This document shows positions 17,766 to 26,801 of a stretch of DNA of 39,683 bases, piece by piece. The DNA is from Opitutaceae bacterium. Its GTDB lineage: Bacteria > Verrucomicrobiota > Verrucomicrobiia > Opitutales > Opitutaceae. The notes below the pieces were generated by a model. The model did no database searches and was not told where the DNA came from. It worked only from the letters and a program-made list of their open reading frames with translations. The DNA lies in NCBI GenBank assembly GCA_028280955.1, contig JANQKU010000084.1, positions 1 to 39,683 on the forward strand, read 5' to 3'. Position numbers and translations under genes: made by a program. The first letter of the stretch is position 1, and every line of letters starts with the position of its first letter.

Positions 17766-19229
17766 ATGAAAATTGTCCTTGCTCAGTTTATCTTCGAAGG
17801 GAATTCCTTTTCATCCGGCAGAGCAGATATTTCTGATTTTCGTGATGGAGGTATCCTCCTCGAAAGAGAAGATGAGATCAGGCAATGGTCTTCTTTTACA
17901 GAATCACAAATGAGCGGTTCTTTAGAAAGACTGGACCGGACAGGCATAGAAGTTCACCCCGTTTTCGTAGCCATCTGTAACTCACCTTCTGGCCGATTAA
18001 CTTCTGAATGCTATCAATACATTCGAGAAGCATTGCTCCAGCGCTTGAAAACCTCTCTTCCCGCAGACATCATCATACTTCATTTACATGGCGCCGCCTG
18101 TGCAGAAGGCGAAGACGATGTCGAAGGAGCAATCATTGAAGCCGTGAGGAATGAACTCAACTTTTCCGGCAGATTAATTCTCTCACTGGATCTCCATGCA
18201 AATATTACTCGAAAAATGATTCGGCATATTGATGCGCTGACCGCTTATCGAACAATGCCTCATGTGGATTTCGTGCCTACCGGAATGCGTGCCGCAGAAT
18301 TAGCCCTTTCAGCAAAAGCTTTTTCCATAACCGTTGCGAAAATTTCTGCCTTGATTCCACCCACTGACACCGATCACAACACAGGAAGATTTCACGAAAT
18401 TCTGGACAAGGCCCGCCATCTGGAAACCCTTCCCGGCATCACCGATGTATCCCTCTTTCCCGTCCAACCTTGGCTCGACCTTCCCGAACTGGGCAGCTCG
18501 ATTGTCATCACGGCTGACATGGGAATCGACGCAAAAAACCATGCTCAAACTCTTGCCGATAAATGGTATGCCCAACGGGACAAATGGGAAACACCCCTCC
18601 TTCCCTGGAAAAATCTGATTGATCAACTCCTAAAACCCAATTCGCCCAAACCCTGGTTTCTGGTCGACACAGCTGATGCCACAACAGGTGGCGCAACAGG
18701 CACAAGCAGTGAAGCGCTACGTCAATTACTTCCCTTTAAAGACACGCTTCCTGGTCTTGTTTATCTATGGACAGTCGATCCGGATACTGTTTCCAATGCA
18801 AAATCAGGAGCCAGGAGTTTTACAACAGGACAACCCTCCTGTCATTGGGAAGCCGATATCCTGCAAACCGGAAAAGCTATTTTCAGCGCAAAAGGTTCTG
18901 GGTATACAGGAATGACCTTTGATCTTGGAGATTCTGCCGTTCTTTCATCCGGAAACATCAGGCTCATTGCCACCACCAAGCCCTGTTTAGTCGCTGATCC
19001 GGCTTTTTACGAAAGCCATGGCCTTGATCCAAGACAGGCACTGGCCATTCAGGTAAAAAGCTTCAAGGGTTGGCAGGCAGGTTACAGGGCAAGTGTCGAC
19101 CGTGGACTCCATTTCGATGGACCTGGATCAACCTCACTCAAGTTTGCCAACCTACCTTACACTGGAGAAAATAGAAATCTCTTTCCCATAACCAAAAAAC
19201 CGACTAATCCTATTAAAACATGGGAATAA
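17766..19229 (+). CDS. MlrC-like M81 family metallopeptidase-type protein
   Basis: The 487-residue protein fits the MlrC (microcystin degradation protein C) / M81 family. MKIVLAQFIFEGNSFSSGRA opens the domain; LHLHGAACAEGEDDVEGAII, LSLDLHANITRKMIRHIDAL and TAYRTMPHVDFVPTGMRAAE carry the conserved His/Asp residues that bind zinc; DTADATTGGATGTSSEALRQ lies in the C-terminal domain. The open frame extends upstream through the tRNA, so I start at the first ATG after it (17766), where similarity begins. In MlrC of microcystin degraders the substrate is a small peptide; most homologues have unknown substrates. Here it overlaps the SDR gene by 10 bp and precedes a mannonate dehydratase, so a role in using a sugar acid or its conjugate is an inference from context. 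Confidence 0.87.
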   Translation: MKIVLAQFIFEGNSFSSGRADISDFRDGGILLEREDEIRQWSSFTESQMSGSLERLDRTGIEVHPVFVAICNSPSGRLTSECYQYIREALLQRLKTSLPADIIILHLHGAACAEGEDDVEGAIIEAVRNELNFSGRLILSLDLHANITRKMIRHIDALTAYRTMPHVDFVPTGMRAAELALSAKAFSITVAKISALIPPTDTDHNTGRFHEILDKARHLETLPGITDVSLFPVQPWLDLPELGSSIVITADMGIDAKNHAQTLADKWYAQRDKWETPLLPWKNLIDQLLKPNSPKPWFLVDTADATTGGATGTSSEALRQLLPFKDTLPGLVYLWTVDPDTVSNAKSGARSFTTGQPSCHWEADILQTGKAIFSAKGSGYTGMTFDLGDSAVLSSGNIRLIATTKPCLVADPAFYESHGLDPRQALAIQVKSFKGWQAGYRASVDRGLHFDGPGSTSLKFANLPYTGENRNLFPITKKPTNPIKTWE

Positions 19230-19957
19230 GCCTTGAGAATTTAACCTGCCTCATCACCGGATGTGATGAGGGAATGGGCAAACAACTAGCCATTGGATTT
19301 CACCAACGAGGGGCAAACGTTGCAGCTGGTTGTCTGAATGCGCCTACTACCAGCATTTCTCATCCAGACATTCTCACCCTCCAGATGGATGTGACTAAGG
19401 GAGACCAAATTAACGCTGCAGTTGAGAAAACTATCGAAACCTTTGGTCGAATAGACGTTTTGATCAACAATGCTGGCATTTATCCACGCCTTTCCGCCGA
19501 AAAACTGACCTATGCTGAATGGCGCCGCATCCATGAAATTAATCTTGATGGCGCATTCCGCTGTTCTGAAGCAGTGATTCCTCATTTCACCAAGCAACAA
19601 AGCGGCAATATCATCAACGTTGGGAGCATCTGTTTACGAATGGGAGCTCCTTCACTCGCTCACTACAATAGCAGCAAAGGAGGATTAGTGGGCATGACCA
19701 GAGGATTGGCCAGAGATCTTGGACGATATGGAATTCGCTCCAATTGCATTCACCTTGGATCTGTCCAAACAGAAGGAGAAAAGCGTATTTTTCCGGACCA
19801 AGAAGCTCTTCTGACTGAAATGAACCAACGCCAATCCATTCCGGGTCGCTTAACTCCGGAAACTGTTGAGCCTGTTTTTGCTTTTTTTGCTTCCGAAGAA
19901 AGCTCTGACATTACGGGCCAATGCATTACCGCTGATCGTGGTTGGACTCACGATTAA
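19220..19957 (+). CDS. Short-chain dehydrogenase/reductase
   Basis: This 245-residue classical SDR has the nucleotide-binding LITGCDEGMGKQLAIGF (a GxxxGxG variant with Cys-Asp in the loop), NNAG within VLINNAGIYPR, the active-site Ser in NVGSI and the YNSSK catalytic pair (Tyr-x3-Lys). A C-terminal SDITGQCITADRGW closes it. It should oxidise or reduce a carbonyl/hydroxyl with NAD(P). Its start overlaps the MlrC-like gene by 10 bp and it is followed after 27 bp by a mannonate dehydratase. An SDR that interconverts fructuronate and mannonate, or a similar sugar acid pair, would fit, but substrate is not shown by sequence. Confidence 0.9.
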   Translation: MGISLENLTCLITGCDEGMGKQLAIGFHQRGANVAAGCLNAPTTSISHPDILTLQMDVTKGDQINAAVEKTIETFGRIDVLINNAGIYPRLSAEKLTYAEWRRIHEINLDGAFRCSEAVIPHFTKQQSGNIINVGSICLRMGAPSLAHYNSSKGGLVGMTRGLARDLGRYGIRSNCIHLGSVQTEGEKRIFPDQEALLTEMNQRQSIPGRLTPETVEPVFAFFASEESSDITGQCITADRGWTHD

Positions 19958-19984
19958 ATAGCTGCCTGAAATTTCTATTTTCAC

Positions 19985-20944
19985 ATGAAGATCTCTGCCA
20001 TTCCCAATCCATTTGATGAGCCAAATCTCCAGATGATCAAACAAATCGGAGTTAACCATATCGTCTTTTACGATATGGCTGGCATGCCGATGGAGCTCGA
20101 TCAACTGCGCGTCATTCAGAATAAGGTAGAGCAGTTTGATTTGCAATTATCTGCTATTGAGGGAGGACCTCCTATCGACAAAATCGTTCTAGGGAAAGAA
20201 GGGCGTGACCAACAGATCGAAAATTACAAACGAGCCCTTCAACACATGGGAAAACTCGGAATTCGAGTCCTTTGCTATAACTTTATGCCTCAGGTTATGG
20301 CTGATGCCATGGTCATTCGAACCAGTTATGAAGTTCTGGAAAGAGGCGGGGCGAAAACCAGCGGATTCAATCTTTCTGACTTTGATCCCAATTCAATTCC
20401 ACATGATGAACCATCCATTACCGAAGAACAGATGTGGGAAAGCCTGGAGTATTTTTTGAAGCAAATTATCCCGGCCGCTGAAGAGTCAGAAATTTTGCTC
20501 GCAATGCATCCCGACGATCCACCGATATCACCCATGTCTGGTCTAACTCGAATTATGAGCAGTGTGGAAAATTTTGATCGGTTACTTTCATTTTCCTCCA
20601 GCCCCTCCAATGGCATCACCTTTTGCCAAGGATGTTTTGCCGAAATGGGAGCCTCTGTCCCTAATTTGGCACGTCACTTCTCCAAACGCATCAATTTTGT
20701 CCATTTCCGTGACACCGCTGGCCCTCTCAATAATTTTCATGAAACCTTCCCTGACAACGGTCCCACAGATATGATTGAAGTATTCAAAGCATATCAAGAA
20801 ATCGGTTACACTGGATTAATTCGATCTGACCATGTCCCACTCCTGGCAACTGAAAATGTCGAAGCAGATGGCTATAGCATGCAAGGGCATATATTTGCTA
20901 TCGGATATATGAAAGGGCTCATGGAACCATTCTGGGGGAAATAA
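19985..20944 (+). CDS. uxuA: Mannonate dehydratase family protein
   Basis: This 319-residue TIM-barrel protein has UxuA signatures. LAMHPDDPPISPMSGLTRI carries the His-Pro-Asp metal site, TFCQGCFAEMG the Cys/His region, and FVHFRDT, DNGPTDMIEVFKAYQEIGYTG and RSDHVP complete the barrel ligands. Mannonate dehydratase removes water from D-mannonate to give 2-keto-3-deoxygluconate in hexuronate use. It is shorter than the E. coli enzyme (about 390 residues) and nearer to the short bacterial form. It is the third gene of the MlrC-SDR-UxuA operon. Substrate could be another aldonate, since the family has relatives of altered specificity. Confidence 0.85.
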   Translation: MKISAIPNPFDEPNLQMIKQIGVNHIVFYDMAGMPMELDQLRVIQNKVEQFDLQLSAIEGGPPIDKIVLGKEGRDQQIENYKRALQHMGKLGIRVLCYNFMPQVMADAMVIRTSYEVLERGGAKTSGFNLSDFDPNSIPHDEPSITEEQMWESLEYFLKQIIPAAEESEILLAMHPDDPPISPMSGLTRIMSSVENFDRLLSFSSSPSNGITFCQGCFAEMGASVPNLARHFSKRINFVHFRDTAGPLNNFHETFPDNGPTDMIEVFKAYQEIGYTGLIRSDHVPLLATENVEADGYSMQGHIFAIGYMKGLMEPFWGK

Positions 20945-20965
20945 TTTTTTGGATAACTTCTATAT

Positions 20966-21232
20966 ATGACACAAAAACCAAACCTATATATAAAACAACA
21001 TTGCCCATGGTGCAAAGCTGCTGTGGCTTTCTTCGCTGAAAAAGGCCTTCCCCTTAACATTAAAGATGTCGAAAAAGACCCTGAAGCATTTCAACGCATG
21101 ATTGAGATAAGCGGGCAAAGATTAACCCCGACCTTTGAATACGAAGATTTCGTGGTCGCAGACTTCAGCGTCGATGAATTCAAAACAGCTTTAGACAAAA
21201 CCCCAGAGAAAAAAGAAATACTCGGGCTTTAA
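20966..21232 (+). CDS. Glutaredoxin-like protein
   Basis: An 88-residue thioredoxin-fold protein with the dithiol active site HCPWCKAA (Cys13, Cys16), the cis-Pro region RLTPTFEYEDFVVADF and the expected beta-alpha-beta start LYIKQHCPW. The CPWC motif and size fit NrdH/GrxC-type glutaredoxins that reduce disulphides in the cytoplasm. It lies 21 bp after the mannonate dehydratase gene and may share its transcript. It is convergent with clpB, the two stops being only 5 bp apart inside a 16-bp palindrome. Confidence 0.88.
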   Translation: MTQKPNLYIKQHCPWCKAAVAFFAEKGLPLNIKDVEKDPEAFQRMIEISGQRLTPTFEYEDFVVADFSVDEFKTALDKTPEKKEILGL

Positions 21233-21237
21233 ACTTC

Positions 21238-23841
21238 TTAAGAAGTTCCCATCGCCATCACTAAGGTTCCCTTTGCGAGACCAAATCGAGCAACAGAATC
21301 TTCTCCAAGATCTCCCCTGATGAGAGCTTTCGCCAGACGGTTTTCAATTTCCTTTTGCAAGAAACGTTTTAACGGGCGCGCACCATATACAGGGTCATAA
21401 CCTCTTTCGGCAATCCATTCACGGGCATCCTCATCAACCTCAATTTGCACACTTCGGTCTGACAAACGTCTGTTCAGATCAATCAATAACAAGTCAACGA
21501 TTCTTGCTATTTCTTCTAACGTCAGTGGCTTAAATAAAACCGTATCATCAATACGATTGAGAAATTCTGGACGGAAACCCTGGCGAAGCTCTGTCATCAC
21601 CGATTCTCTTACCGATTCTGGAATAGAATCACCCACAACTCCTTCCTGCAAATAACGGCTGCCGATATTGGATGTCATGATAATGACCGTATTCTTAAAG
21701 TCCACCACATGCCCTTGAGAATCCGTTATACGGCCATCATCCAAAACTTGTAAGAGGACATTAAAGACATCCGGATGAGCTTTTTCGATCTCATCAAACA
21801 GTAGGACACTGTAAGGCTTTCTCCTTACCGCCTCTGACAACTGTCCCCCCTCTTCAAACCCAACGTATCCGGGAGGTGCACCGATCAAGCGGGCCACAGA
21901 ATGTTTTTCCATATATTCGGACATATCAATCCGAACAATGTTATGCTCTGTATCAAATAACGATTCCGCCAAAGCCTTGGCCAATTCGGTTTTTCCTACT
22001 CCGGTCGGACCAAGGAATAGAAAAGAGCCAATAGGTCGCCGAGGATCCTTTATTCCTGCCCTGGCCCGCAAAATGGCCTCCGAAACAAGAGACACCGCTT
22101 CATCTTGTCCGACGATGCGCTCATGCAAAACATCTTCCAATCGCAATAATTTCTCTTTCTCACCTTCAATCAAACGGGTTACCGGAACACCCGTCCATTT
22201 CGAGACAATCCCCGCAATTTCTTCTGCCGAGACTTCTTCCTTGAGCAAAGCGCCTTCATTGTTTGAAAAACCTTCCATCTCTTTGAGCTCTGCTTGAAGA
22301 CTCGGCAATCGTCCATGGCGCAATTCAGCGACCTTATTTAAATCATACTGTCGTTCAGCACGCTCAATTTCCTGTCTTGTATTTTCAATCTCCTCACGAA
22401 CTCTTTGTACATCGCCGATAGCCGATTTCTCCTTTTCCCAACGATGGCGTAAGACATCCACCTTAGCCTTTAGATCTGCCAGTTCTTTAGACAACTCCTC
22501 CAACCGTCTCTTACTTGCGTCATCCTTCTCTTTCTTTAGAGCCGCTTCCTCAATCTCCAACTGCATGAGTCGACGATTCATCTCATCCAATTCCTGAGGC
22601 ATACTGTCCATCTCTGTTCGAATAGTTGCACAGGCTTCATCGACCAAATCAATCGCTTTATCTGGAAGGAAACGATCGGAAATATAACGATGCGATAAAA
22701 CCGCTGCATTCACGAGGGCATTATCCTGAATATGAACACCGTGATAAACCTCGTAACGCTCCCTCAAGCCCCGCAAAATAGAAATGGTATCTTCCACAGA
22801 AGATTCATCTACCACCACTGGTTGAAACCTTCGTTCCAACGCAGCATCCTTTTCGATGTATTTACGATATTCATCTAAGGTGGTTGCGCCAATACATCTC
22901 AATTCCCCTCTTGCCAACATCGGTTTGAGCATATTTCCCGCATCGACAGCTCCCTCAGCTTTCCCAGCGCCTACAATCGTATGTAATTCATCAATAAATA
23001 GAATGATTTGCCCATCGCTACTTTTGATTTCCTGCAAGACAGCTTTTAGACGCTCTTCAAATTCACCTCTAAACTTCGCACCGGCCAATAAAGACCCCAT
23101 ATCCAAAGAAAAGACCGTCTTTTCCTTCAAGCCTTCCGGCACATCTCCTCTGAAGATTCTCTGAGCCAATCCCTCGACAATGGCCGTTTTACCAACACCG
23201 GGATCACCAATTAAAACCGGATTGTTTTTTGTCTTTCGTGACAAGATACGAATCGTTCGACGGATCTCTGAATCCCTACCAATAACTGGGTCTAATTTCC
23301 CCTTTTTCGCCTGAGCGACCAAATCGATGCCATATTTCTCCAAAGACTGAAAAGTGGCTTCGGGATTCGGTGAAGTCACTCGCTGATTCCCTCTCACTTG
23401 ACGCAAAGCTGCCAAAAACTTCTTTTCGGTAAGTTCAAAACTCTTAAAATATTTCACCAGGTCGACATTCTTCTCAAACCGAATCAATCCGAGAAAAAGA
23501 TGTTCCACACTGATGTATTCATCATTCAATTGCTTGGAAAATTCTTCCGCCTTGGCCACGATATCCTGGATGGCCTGAGCCGCGTAAAGTTGACTCCTAC
23601 CACTGCCACCCGAAACAGAAGGCAGTCGATCTAGCTCTCTCACAGCAGCTAATTCCATCGCACTGGGTTGAGTGGGAATCTTTTCCAAAATAGGCGAAAC
23701 AATGCCTTCTTTCTGAGAAATCAATGCGTAAAGAAGATGCCAGACATCTATCTGCTGATGCCCCCGCTGCAACGCTTCTGATTGAGCTTCCTGGACAGCG
23801 CGAGCTGACATTTCTGTAAATCTATTAAAATCAATCTGCAT
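21238..23841 (-). CDS. clpB: ATP-dependent disaggregase ClpB
   Basis: This 867-residue Hsp100 chaperone has the full layout. The N-terminal double Clp repeat covers about 1-145. AAA+ module 1 has Walker A GDPGVGKT near 210 and Walker [15 protein letters not shown]. The coiled-coil M domain at about 400-530 is rich in Glu/Lys/Arg, and AAA+ module 2 has Walker A GPTGVGKT near 608 and [20 protein letters not shown]. The M domain separates ClpB from ClpA/ClpC, and there is no ClpP-binding IGF loop that I can see. With DnaK it rescues aggregated proteins. The start at 23841 has AAGAAGGG just upstream. It follows the two hsp20 genes on the same strand, separated from them by a terminator-like hairpin, which suggests partial coupling to small heat-shock protein expression. 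Confidence 0.97.
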   Translation of the reverse strand: MQIDFNRFTEMSARAVQEAQSEALQRGHQQIDVWHLLYALISQKEGIVSPILEKIPTQPSAMELAAVRELDRLPSVSGGSGRSQLYAAQAIQDIVAKAEEFSKQLNDEYISVEHLFLGLIRFEKNVDLVKYFKSFELTEKKFLAALRQVRGNQRVTSPNPEATFQSLEKYGIDLVAQAKKGKLDPVIGRDSEIRRTIRILSRKTKNNPVLIGDPGVGKTAIVEGLAQRIFRGDVPEGLKEKTVFSLDMGSLLAGAKFRGEFEERLKAVLQEIKSSDGQIILFIDELHTIVGAGKAEGAVDAGNMLKPMLARGELRCIGATTLDEYRKYIEKDAALERRFQPVVVDESSVEDTISILRGLRERYEVYHGVHIQDNALVNAAVLSHRYISDRFLPDKAIDLVDEACATIRTEMDSMPQELDEMNRRLMQLEIEEAALKKEKDDASKRRLEELSKELADLKAKVDVLRHRWEKEKSAIGDVQRVREEIENTRQEIERAERQYDLNKVAELRHGRLPSLQAELKEMEGFSNNEGALLKEEVSAEEIAGIVSKWTGVPVTRLIEGEKEKLLRLEDVLHERIVGQDEAVSLVSEAILRARAGIKDPRRPIGSFLFLGPTGVGKTELAKALAESLFDTEHNIVRIDMSEYMEKHSVARLIGAPPGYVGFEEGGQLSEAVRRKPYSVLLFDEIEKAHPDVFNVLLQVLDDGRITDSQGHVVDFKNTVIIMTSNIGSRYLQEGVVGDSIPESVRESVMTELRQGFRPEFLNRIDDTVLFKPLTLEEIARIVDLLLIDLNRRLSDRSVQIEVDEDAREWIAERGYDPVYGARPLKRFLQKEIENRLAKALIRGDLGEDSVARFGLAKGTLVMAMGTS

Positions 23842-23919
23842 AGCCCTTCTTTCGTATTCTTCTCTTAAAGCCAGATGCCTCCATTACTATTAGGCATAAG
23901 GCAAGGAGACTTTTCTTTT

Positions 23920-23956
23920 AAAATAGCGGCCCGACTTGTCTTGAAGCCGGGCCGGC
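23920..23956 (-). terminator. Terminator-like hairpin between hsp20 and clpB
   Basis: The arms GGCCCG-A-C and G-C-CGGGCC form a stem of seven pairs with one mismatch around a 10-base loop. On the minus strand the stem is followed by TATTTTAAAAG. It lies 20 bp after the stop of the second hsp20 gene and upstream of clpB, so it probably ends or attenuates the hsp20 transcript. Confidence 0.7.
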
Positions 23957-23975
23957 TTTTCATATGAATCAACTA

Positions 23976-24362
23976 TTATTCTACTTTAATCTTACGCGGT
24001 TTAACAGCCTCGGCAATCGGTAATCGAATATTCAATACACCATTTTCCGACTTTGCCGTTATCCGCTCTTCATTCACATCAACGTTCAAGCGTAACCGGA
24101 GACGAAAATCATCCGCCGAACTTTCGCCACGTAAGAGGCGCCAATTACCCGACTCTTTTCGTGAGCGAACACCTTCAATCGTCAATAACCCATCCTGAAG
24201 ATAAATCTTTGCGGCATCTTTAGCAACACCCGGCAAATGAACCTTCACATCGAAGCCATCTTCATCTTGAGCTACTTCATAATAAGGACTCGAAAAACGA
24301 GTCACTTCTTCCGGCACGGTTACCTCCGATTCCTTTTTAGGAACAATTGCTTCTGTAGTCAT
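23976..24362 (-). CDS. Small heat-shock protein (Hsp20), diverged paralogue
   Basis: The 128-residue protein has an alpha-crystallin domain at about 25-115. FDVKVHLPGVAKDAAKIYLQ forms the early strands, NGVLNIRLPI the conserved late strand with the G-V-L motif, and IRLPI stands in place of the C-terminal IxI. It binds unfolding proteins and holds them for ClpB/DnaK. The ATG at 24362 has AAGGAG at a 10-base spacing. It follows the other hsp20 gene after 28 bp in one operon. Its Arg-rich middle (SADDFRLRLRLNVDV) replaces the usual FxRxxxLP, so it may partner with the first Hsp20. Confidence 0.9.
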   Translation of the reverse strand: MTTEAIVPKKESEVTVPEEVTRFSSPYYEVAQDEDGFDVKVHLPGVAKDAAKIYLQDGLLTIEGVRSRKESGNWRLLRGESSADDFRLRLRLNVDVNEERITAKSENGVLNIRLPIAEAVKPRKIKVE

Positions 24363-24390
24363 TTTATAATTTCTCCTTCTTTATTTAGTC

Positions 24391-24819
24391 TTAGTTTACA
24401 GTGATGGTCTTAGGTTTTGCAGCCTCTGTCTTTGGAATTGAGATAGTCAAAACCCCATTATCCATCGCTGCTTTCACCTTATCGACATTGATGTCTTCCG
24501 GTAGATCAATGGAACGACTGAGGCTGATCTTCTGCTCTTTTTCGCCCTGTTTTTGAAGACGTTCCGCACTAATGGTCAGAACCTGGTTTTCCAGCTCAAC
24601 GTTGACCTCTTTCTTTTCCAGACCTGGAAGCTCGGCCTTAACGTAGTAGTTCTTCTCATCATCAAAAAGATCTACGGCAATCCTTCTTTCTAAAGGTCTG
24701 TCCCAGAATAAATCCAACAACCCCGATTTTCTGGGAACATCGGATAACATCTGATCAAACCAGTTTTCAAATTCACCTATATAGCGATTATTTGGATATT
24801 GGCATCTTATTAGTTTCAT
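24391..24819 (-). CDS. Small heat-shock protein (Hsp20), canonical
   Basis: The alpha-crystallin domain is complete: YYVKAELPGLEKKEVNVELE, then SLSRSIDLPEDINVDKVKAA and NGVLTISIPKTEAAKPKTI, with the IxI-like ISI near the end. The frame could start at an ATG at 24825, but GGAG lies only 2 bases before that codon. It lies 8 bases before the in-frame ATG at 24819, which I therefore choose (142 residues). It is the first gene of the hsp20 pair and lies behind a candidate sigma-54-like promoter. No CIRCE element was found in the 364-bp upstream gap. Confidence 0.93.
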   Translation of the reverse strand: MKLIRCQYPNNRYIGEFENWFDQMLSDVPRKSGLLDLFWDRPLERRIAVDLFDDEKNYYVKAELPGLEKKEVNVELENQVLTISAERLQKQGEKEQKISLSRSIDLPEDINVDKVKAAMDNGVLTISIPKTEAAKPKTITVN

Positions 24820-24825
24820 TTTCAT

Positions 24826-25189
24826 TTCTCCTTTATTTAATTAATTTTTAGAATTTAGGCTCATTATTGCACAGTCTATGCCAGTTATTTTATAATTTAT
24901 AACTTAATGTTAACCATAAGTTTAAGATAATTATTGGCTCACAGATGGGCCATTTTGGCTCTTTTTATAAAAATCGAGTGCCCTTTTTCGTGAAAAATTG
25001 TCTCCTACAAAAATATACCAACCATCTCGACGAGCCACCAATACACCAAGAACTTATTTCTCAGCCCGTCAAATTGGCTCAAGAAGACCTCTGATTATGA
25101 CGAAATTACGTGGATGATATCTCATCTCATCTTTTCCGACGATCATCACCGGGAAATAGGCCTATTGTCAGAGCCAATATTTTGATTCT
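24826..25189. other. Divergent hsp20 / GH3 intergenic region with repeated heptamers
   Basis: This 364-bp gap has no gene I can support. It contains the -24/-12-like element, an imperfect 22-bp palindrome at 24901-24922 (outer arms AACTTA / TAAGTT, 18 of 22 positions symmetric), and the heptamer TTGGCTC three times (24934, 24955 and 25074) plus once inverted at 25171-25177. The first two copies are 21 bp apart, two helical turns. The region is AT-rich near hsp20 and more mixed toward the GH3 gene. No CIRCE (TTAGCACTC-N9-GAGTGCTAA) was seen. Confidence 0.6.
24868..24883 (-). promoter_or_regulatory. Candidate sigma-54-type -24/-12 promoter for hsp20
   Basis: The minus strand reads TGGCATAGACTGTGCA. 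Compared with the sigma-54 consensus TGGCACG-N4-TTGCW it keeps TGGCA and TGC-A with the required 10 bases between GG and GC, with mismatches at the sixth, seventh and twelfth positions. Transcription would start near 24857, about 38 bases before the preferred ATG. Repeated GAGCCAA heptamers lie at about -80 and -101 from that point, where enhancer sites usually sit. Without a known rpoN gene in the window this is a hypothesis. Confidence 0.4.
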
Positions 25190-26773
25190 ATGCTAGATCC
25201 ACAGAAAAGCCTCATGGCATTCCGCGCCAGCTTGCTAACAGCTAAAGAGCAACGTAGGCTAAAGAAGCAAGGGACGGAAATACAGGATCAGCACTCTACT
25301 TTCGCAACACTCATTCCCCAATTAGCACAAACTGCTTATGGGAGAACTCATCAGATAACGGCCCAGCTCGATTATCCCTCTTTTCAGGAAAACATTCCTT
25401 TGTCTTCCTATGAGCAAATAGAGCCTTACGTCCAAAAGATGATCGAAGGTTCACCAGATGAATTATGGCCAGGTAACTGTCGTTTTTTTGGGATTACCCC
25501 AGGAACTTCCAATAACAAAACGAAAACCATTCCTGTAACGGAAGAAATGCTGCAGCATTTTCAAACGGCAGAGTTACAATCTCTACTCTATTACACGGTA
25601 AGAACTGGGCATGCGGGTATCTTTAAAGGGCAACACCTACACTTGGGAGGGATCAACCCTGTCACCTCTAGAAACAATGTAGCATTTACAGGAGACTTCT
25701 GTGCCATCACAGAACTCGCTCCTCCCGAATGGATGAGTAAAAATCTGCATGAACCGGGATTATCCGTCTCCCAAATCACTGATTGGGATCAAAAACTTGA
25801 AACCATGGCAAGCCATGCTCTCGGGAAGGATCTATCACTTATAAATGGCATTCCAAATTGGATCAGCTTCTTTTTTGAAGCAATCAATGAACAGTTTGTG
25901 GCAGACACGTCTCCGATCGACGACATCTCATCCTTATGGCCGAACCTTGAATGCATCTGTCACCATGGCATTCCTATCTCTCCTTACCTACAGGAACTTT
26001 CCACAAAAACAGGTAAAACCATCCACTTTCACGAGACATATCCTACGACAGAAGGCTTTATCGCAGCTCAAGATTCTCAAAGAACAGATGGGCTTAGGCT
26101 TATGTGCGATACAGGTATTTTTTATGAATTTCTGCCTGTTACCAGGATGGATAGAACAAACCTCGCCTCTTGTGCCCCTTATGCCATTCCCCTTTCAGAA
26201 GTAACCACAGACGTCGACTATGCATTAATCCTCACTACACCAGCAGGCTTATGCCGTTATTTTCTCGGTGATATTATACGCTTTTTATCGACCAAACCAC
26301 CACGCTTTATCCACATAGACAGAGCCGATGGGATGGCAAATGCCTTTCAAGAAGGTTTAACCACAAAAGACATCACAGGAGCCATTACAACGATTTGTAA
26401 TATACGCAACTGGACTCTCGCTGAATTTCACCTAGCTCCAGTCTTTAAAAACGAAAACTCACTTCGAATCGCTGGACGGCATGAATGGTGGGTTGAGCTA
26501 AAACCACCCTCCAAGATAACTCCGATCTCCGAAGAAATTGAGAGAACACTCGATACAGACTTGCGCAAAATAAATCCGGTCTACAACACAAAAAGAACGC
26601 AAAACAGACTCGATTCTCCACTCGTCAGATTGGTCATGCCAGGTGTATTCAAGACATGGATGAAAAGGCACAATAAATGGGGAGGGCAAAATAAGATGCC
26701 CCGAACCTCCGCAGATCGTCAAATCGCCGATGAATTGATGGAAATAGCCGGTTTTTTTAAAAACGGCAAGTAA
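25190..26773 (+). CDS. GH3 family acyl-acid amido synthetase-like protein
   Basis: The 527-residue protein has the order of motifs of the GH3 family within the adenylate-forming (ANL) superfamily. FFGITPGTSNNKTKTIPVTE is the phosphate-binding P-loop-like motif, ETYPTTEGFIAAQD matches the second ATP motif (YxxTEG), and LTTPAGLCRYFLGDIIRFLS includes the YxxGD-type acid motif. A smaller C-terminal domain runs from about 400 to 527. Plant GH3 enzymes join jasmonate or auxin to amino acids; bacterial members mostly lack known substrates. It stands alone on the plus strand, divergent from hsp20 and convergent with a processive glycosyltransferase gene 28 bp away. No terminator is evident between them. 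Confidence 0.85.
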   Translation: MLDPQKSLMAFRASLLTAKEQRRLKKQGTEIQDQHSTFATLIPQLAQTAYGRTHQITAQLDYPSFQENIPLSSYEQIEPYVQKMIEGSPDELWPGNCRFFGITPGTSNNKTKTIPVTEEMLQHFQTAELQSLLYYTVRTGHAGIFKGQHLHLGGINPVTSRNNVAFTGDFCAITELAPPEWMSKNLHEPGLSVSQITDWDQKLETMASHALGKDLSLINGIPNWISFFFEAINEQFVADTSPIDDISSLWPNLECICHHGIPISPYLQELSTKTGKTIHFHETYPTTEGFIAAQDSQRTDGLRLMCDTGIFYEFLPVTRMDRTNLASCAPYAIPLSEVTTDVDYALILTTPAGLCRYFLGDIIRFLSTKPPRFIHIDRADGMANAFQEGLTTKDITGAITTICNIRNWTLAEFHLAPVFKNENSLRIAGRHEWWVELKPPSKITPISEEIERTLDTDLRKINPVYNTKRTQNRLDSPLVRLVMPGVFKTWMKRHNKWGGQNKMPRTSADRQIADELMEIAGFFKNGK

Positions 26774-26801
26774 GGGAATACCTGCTCAATAAAAGCTCTT
26801 T

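Noticed and set aside
24826-25189. CIRCE or sigma-32 type element upstream of hsp20
   Set aside because: No TTAGCACTC/GAGTGCTAA pair and no CTTGAA / CCCCAT pair were found by eye on either strand.
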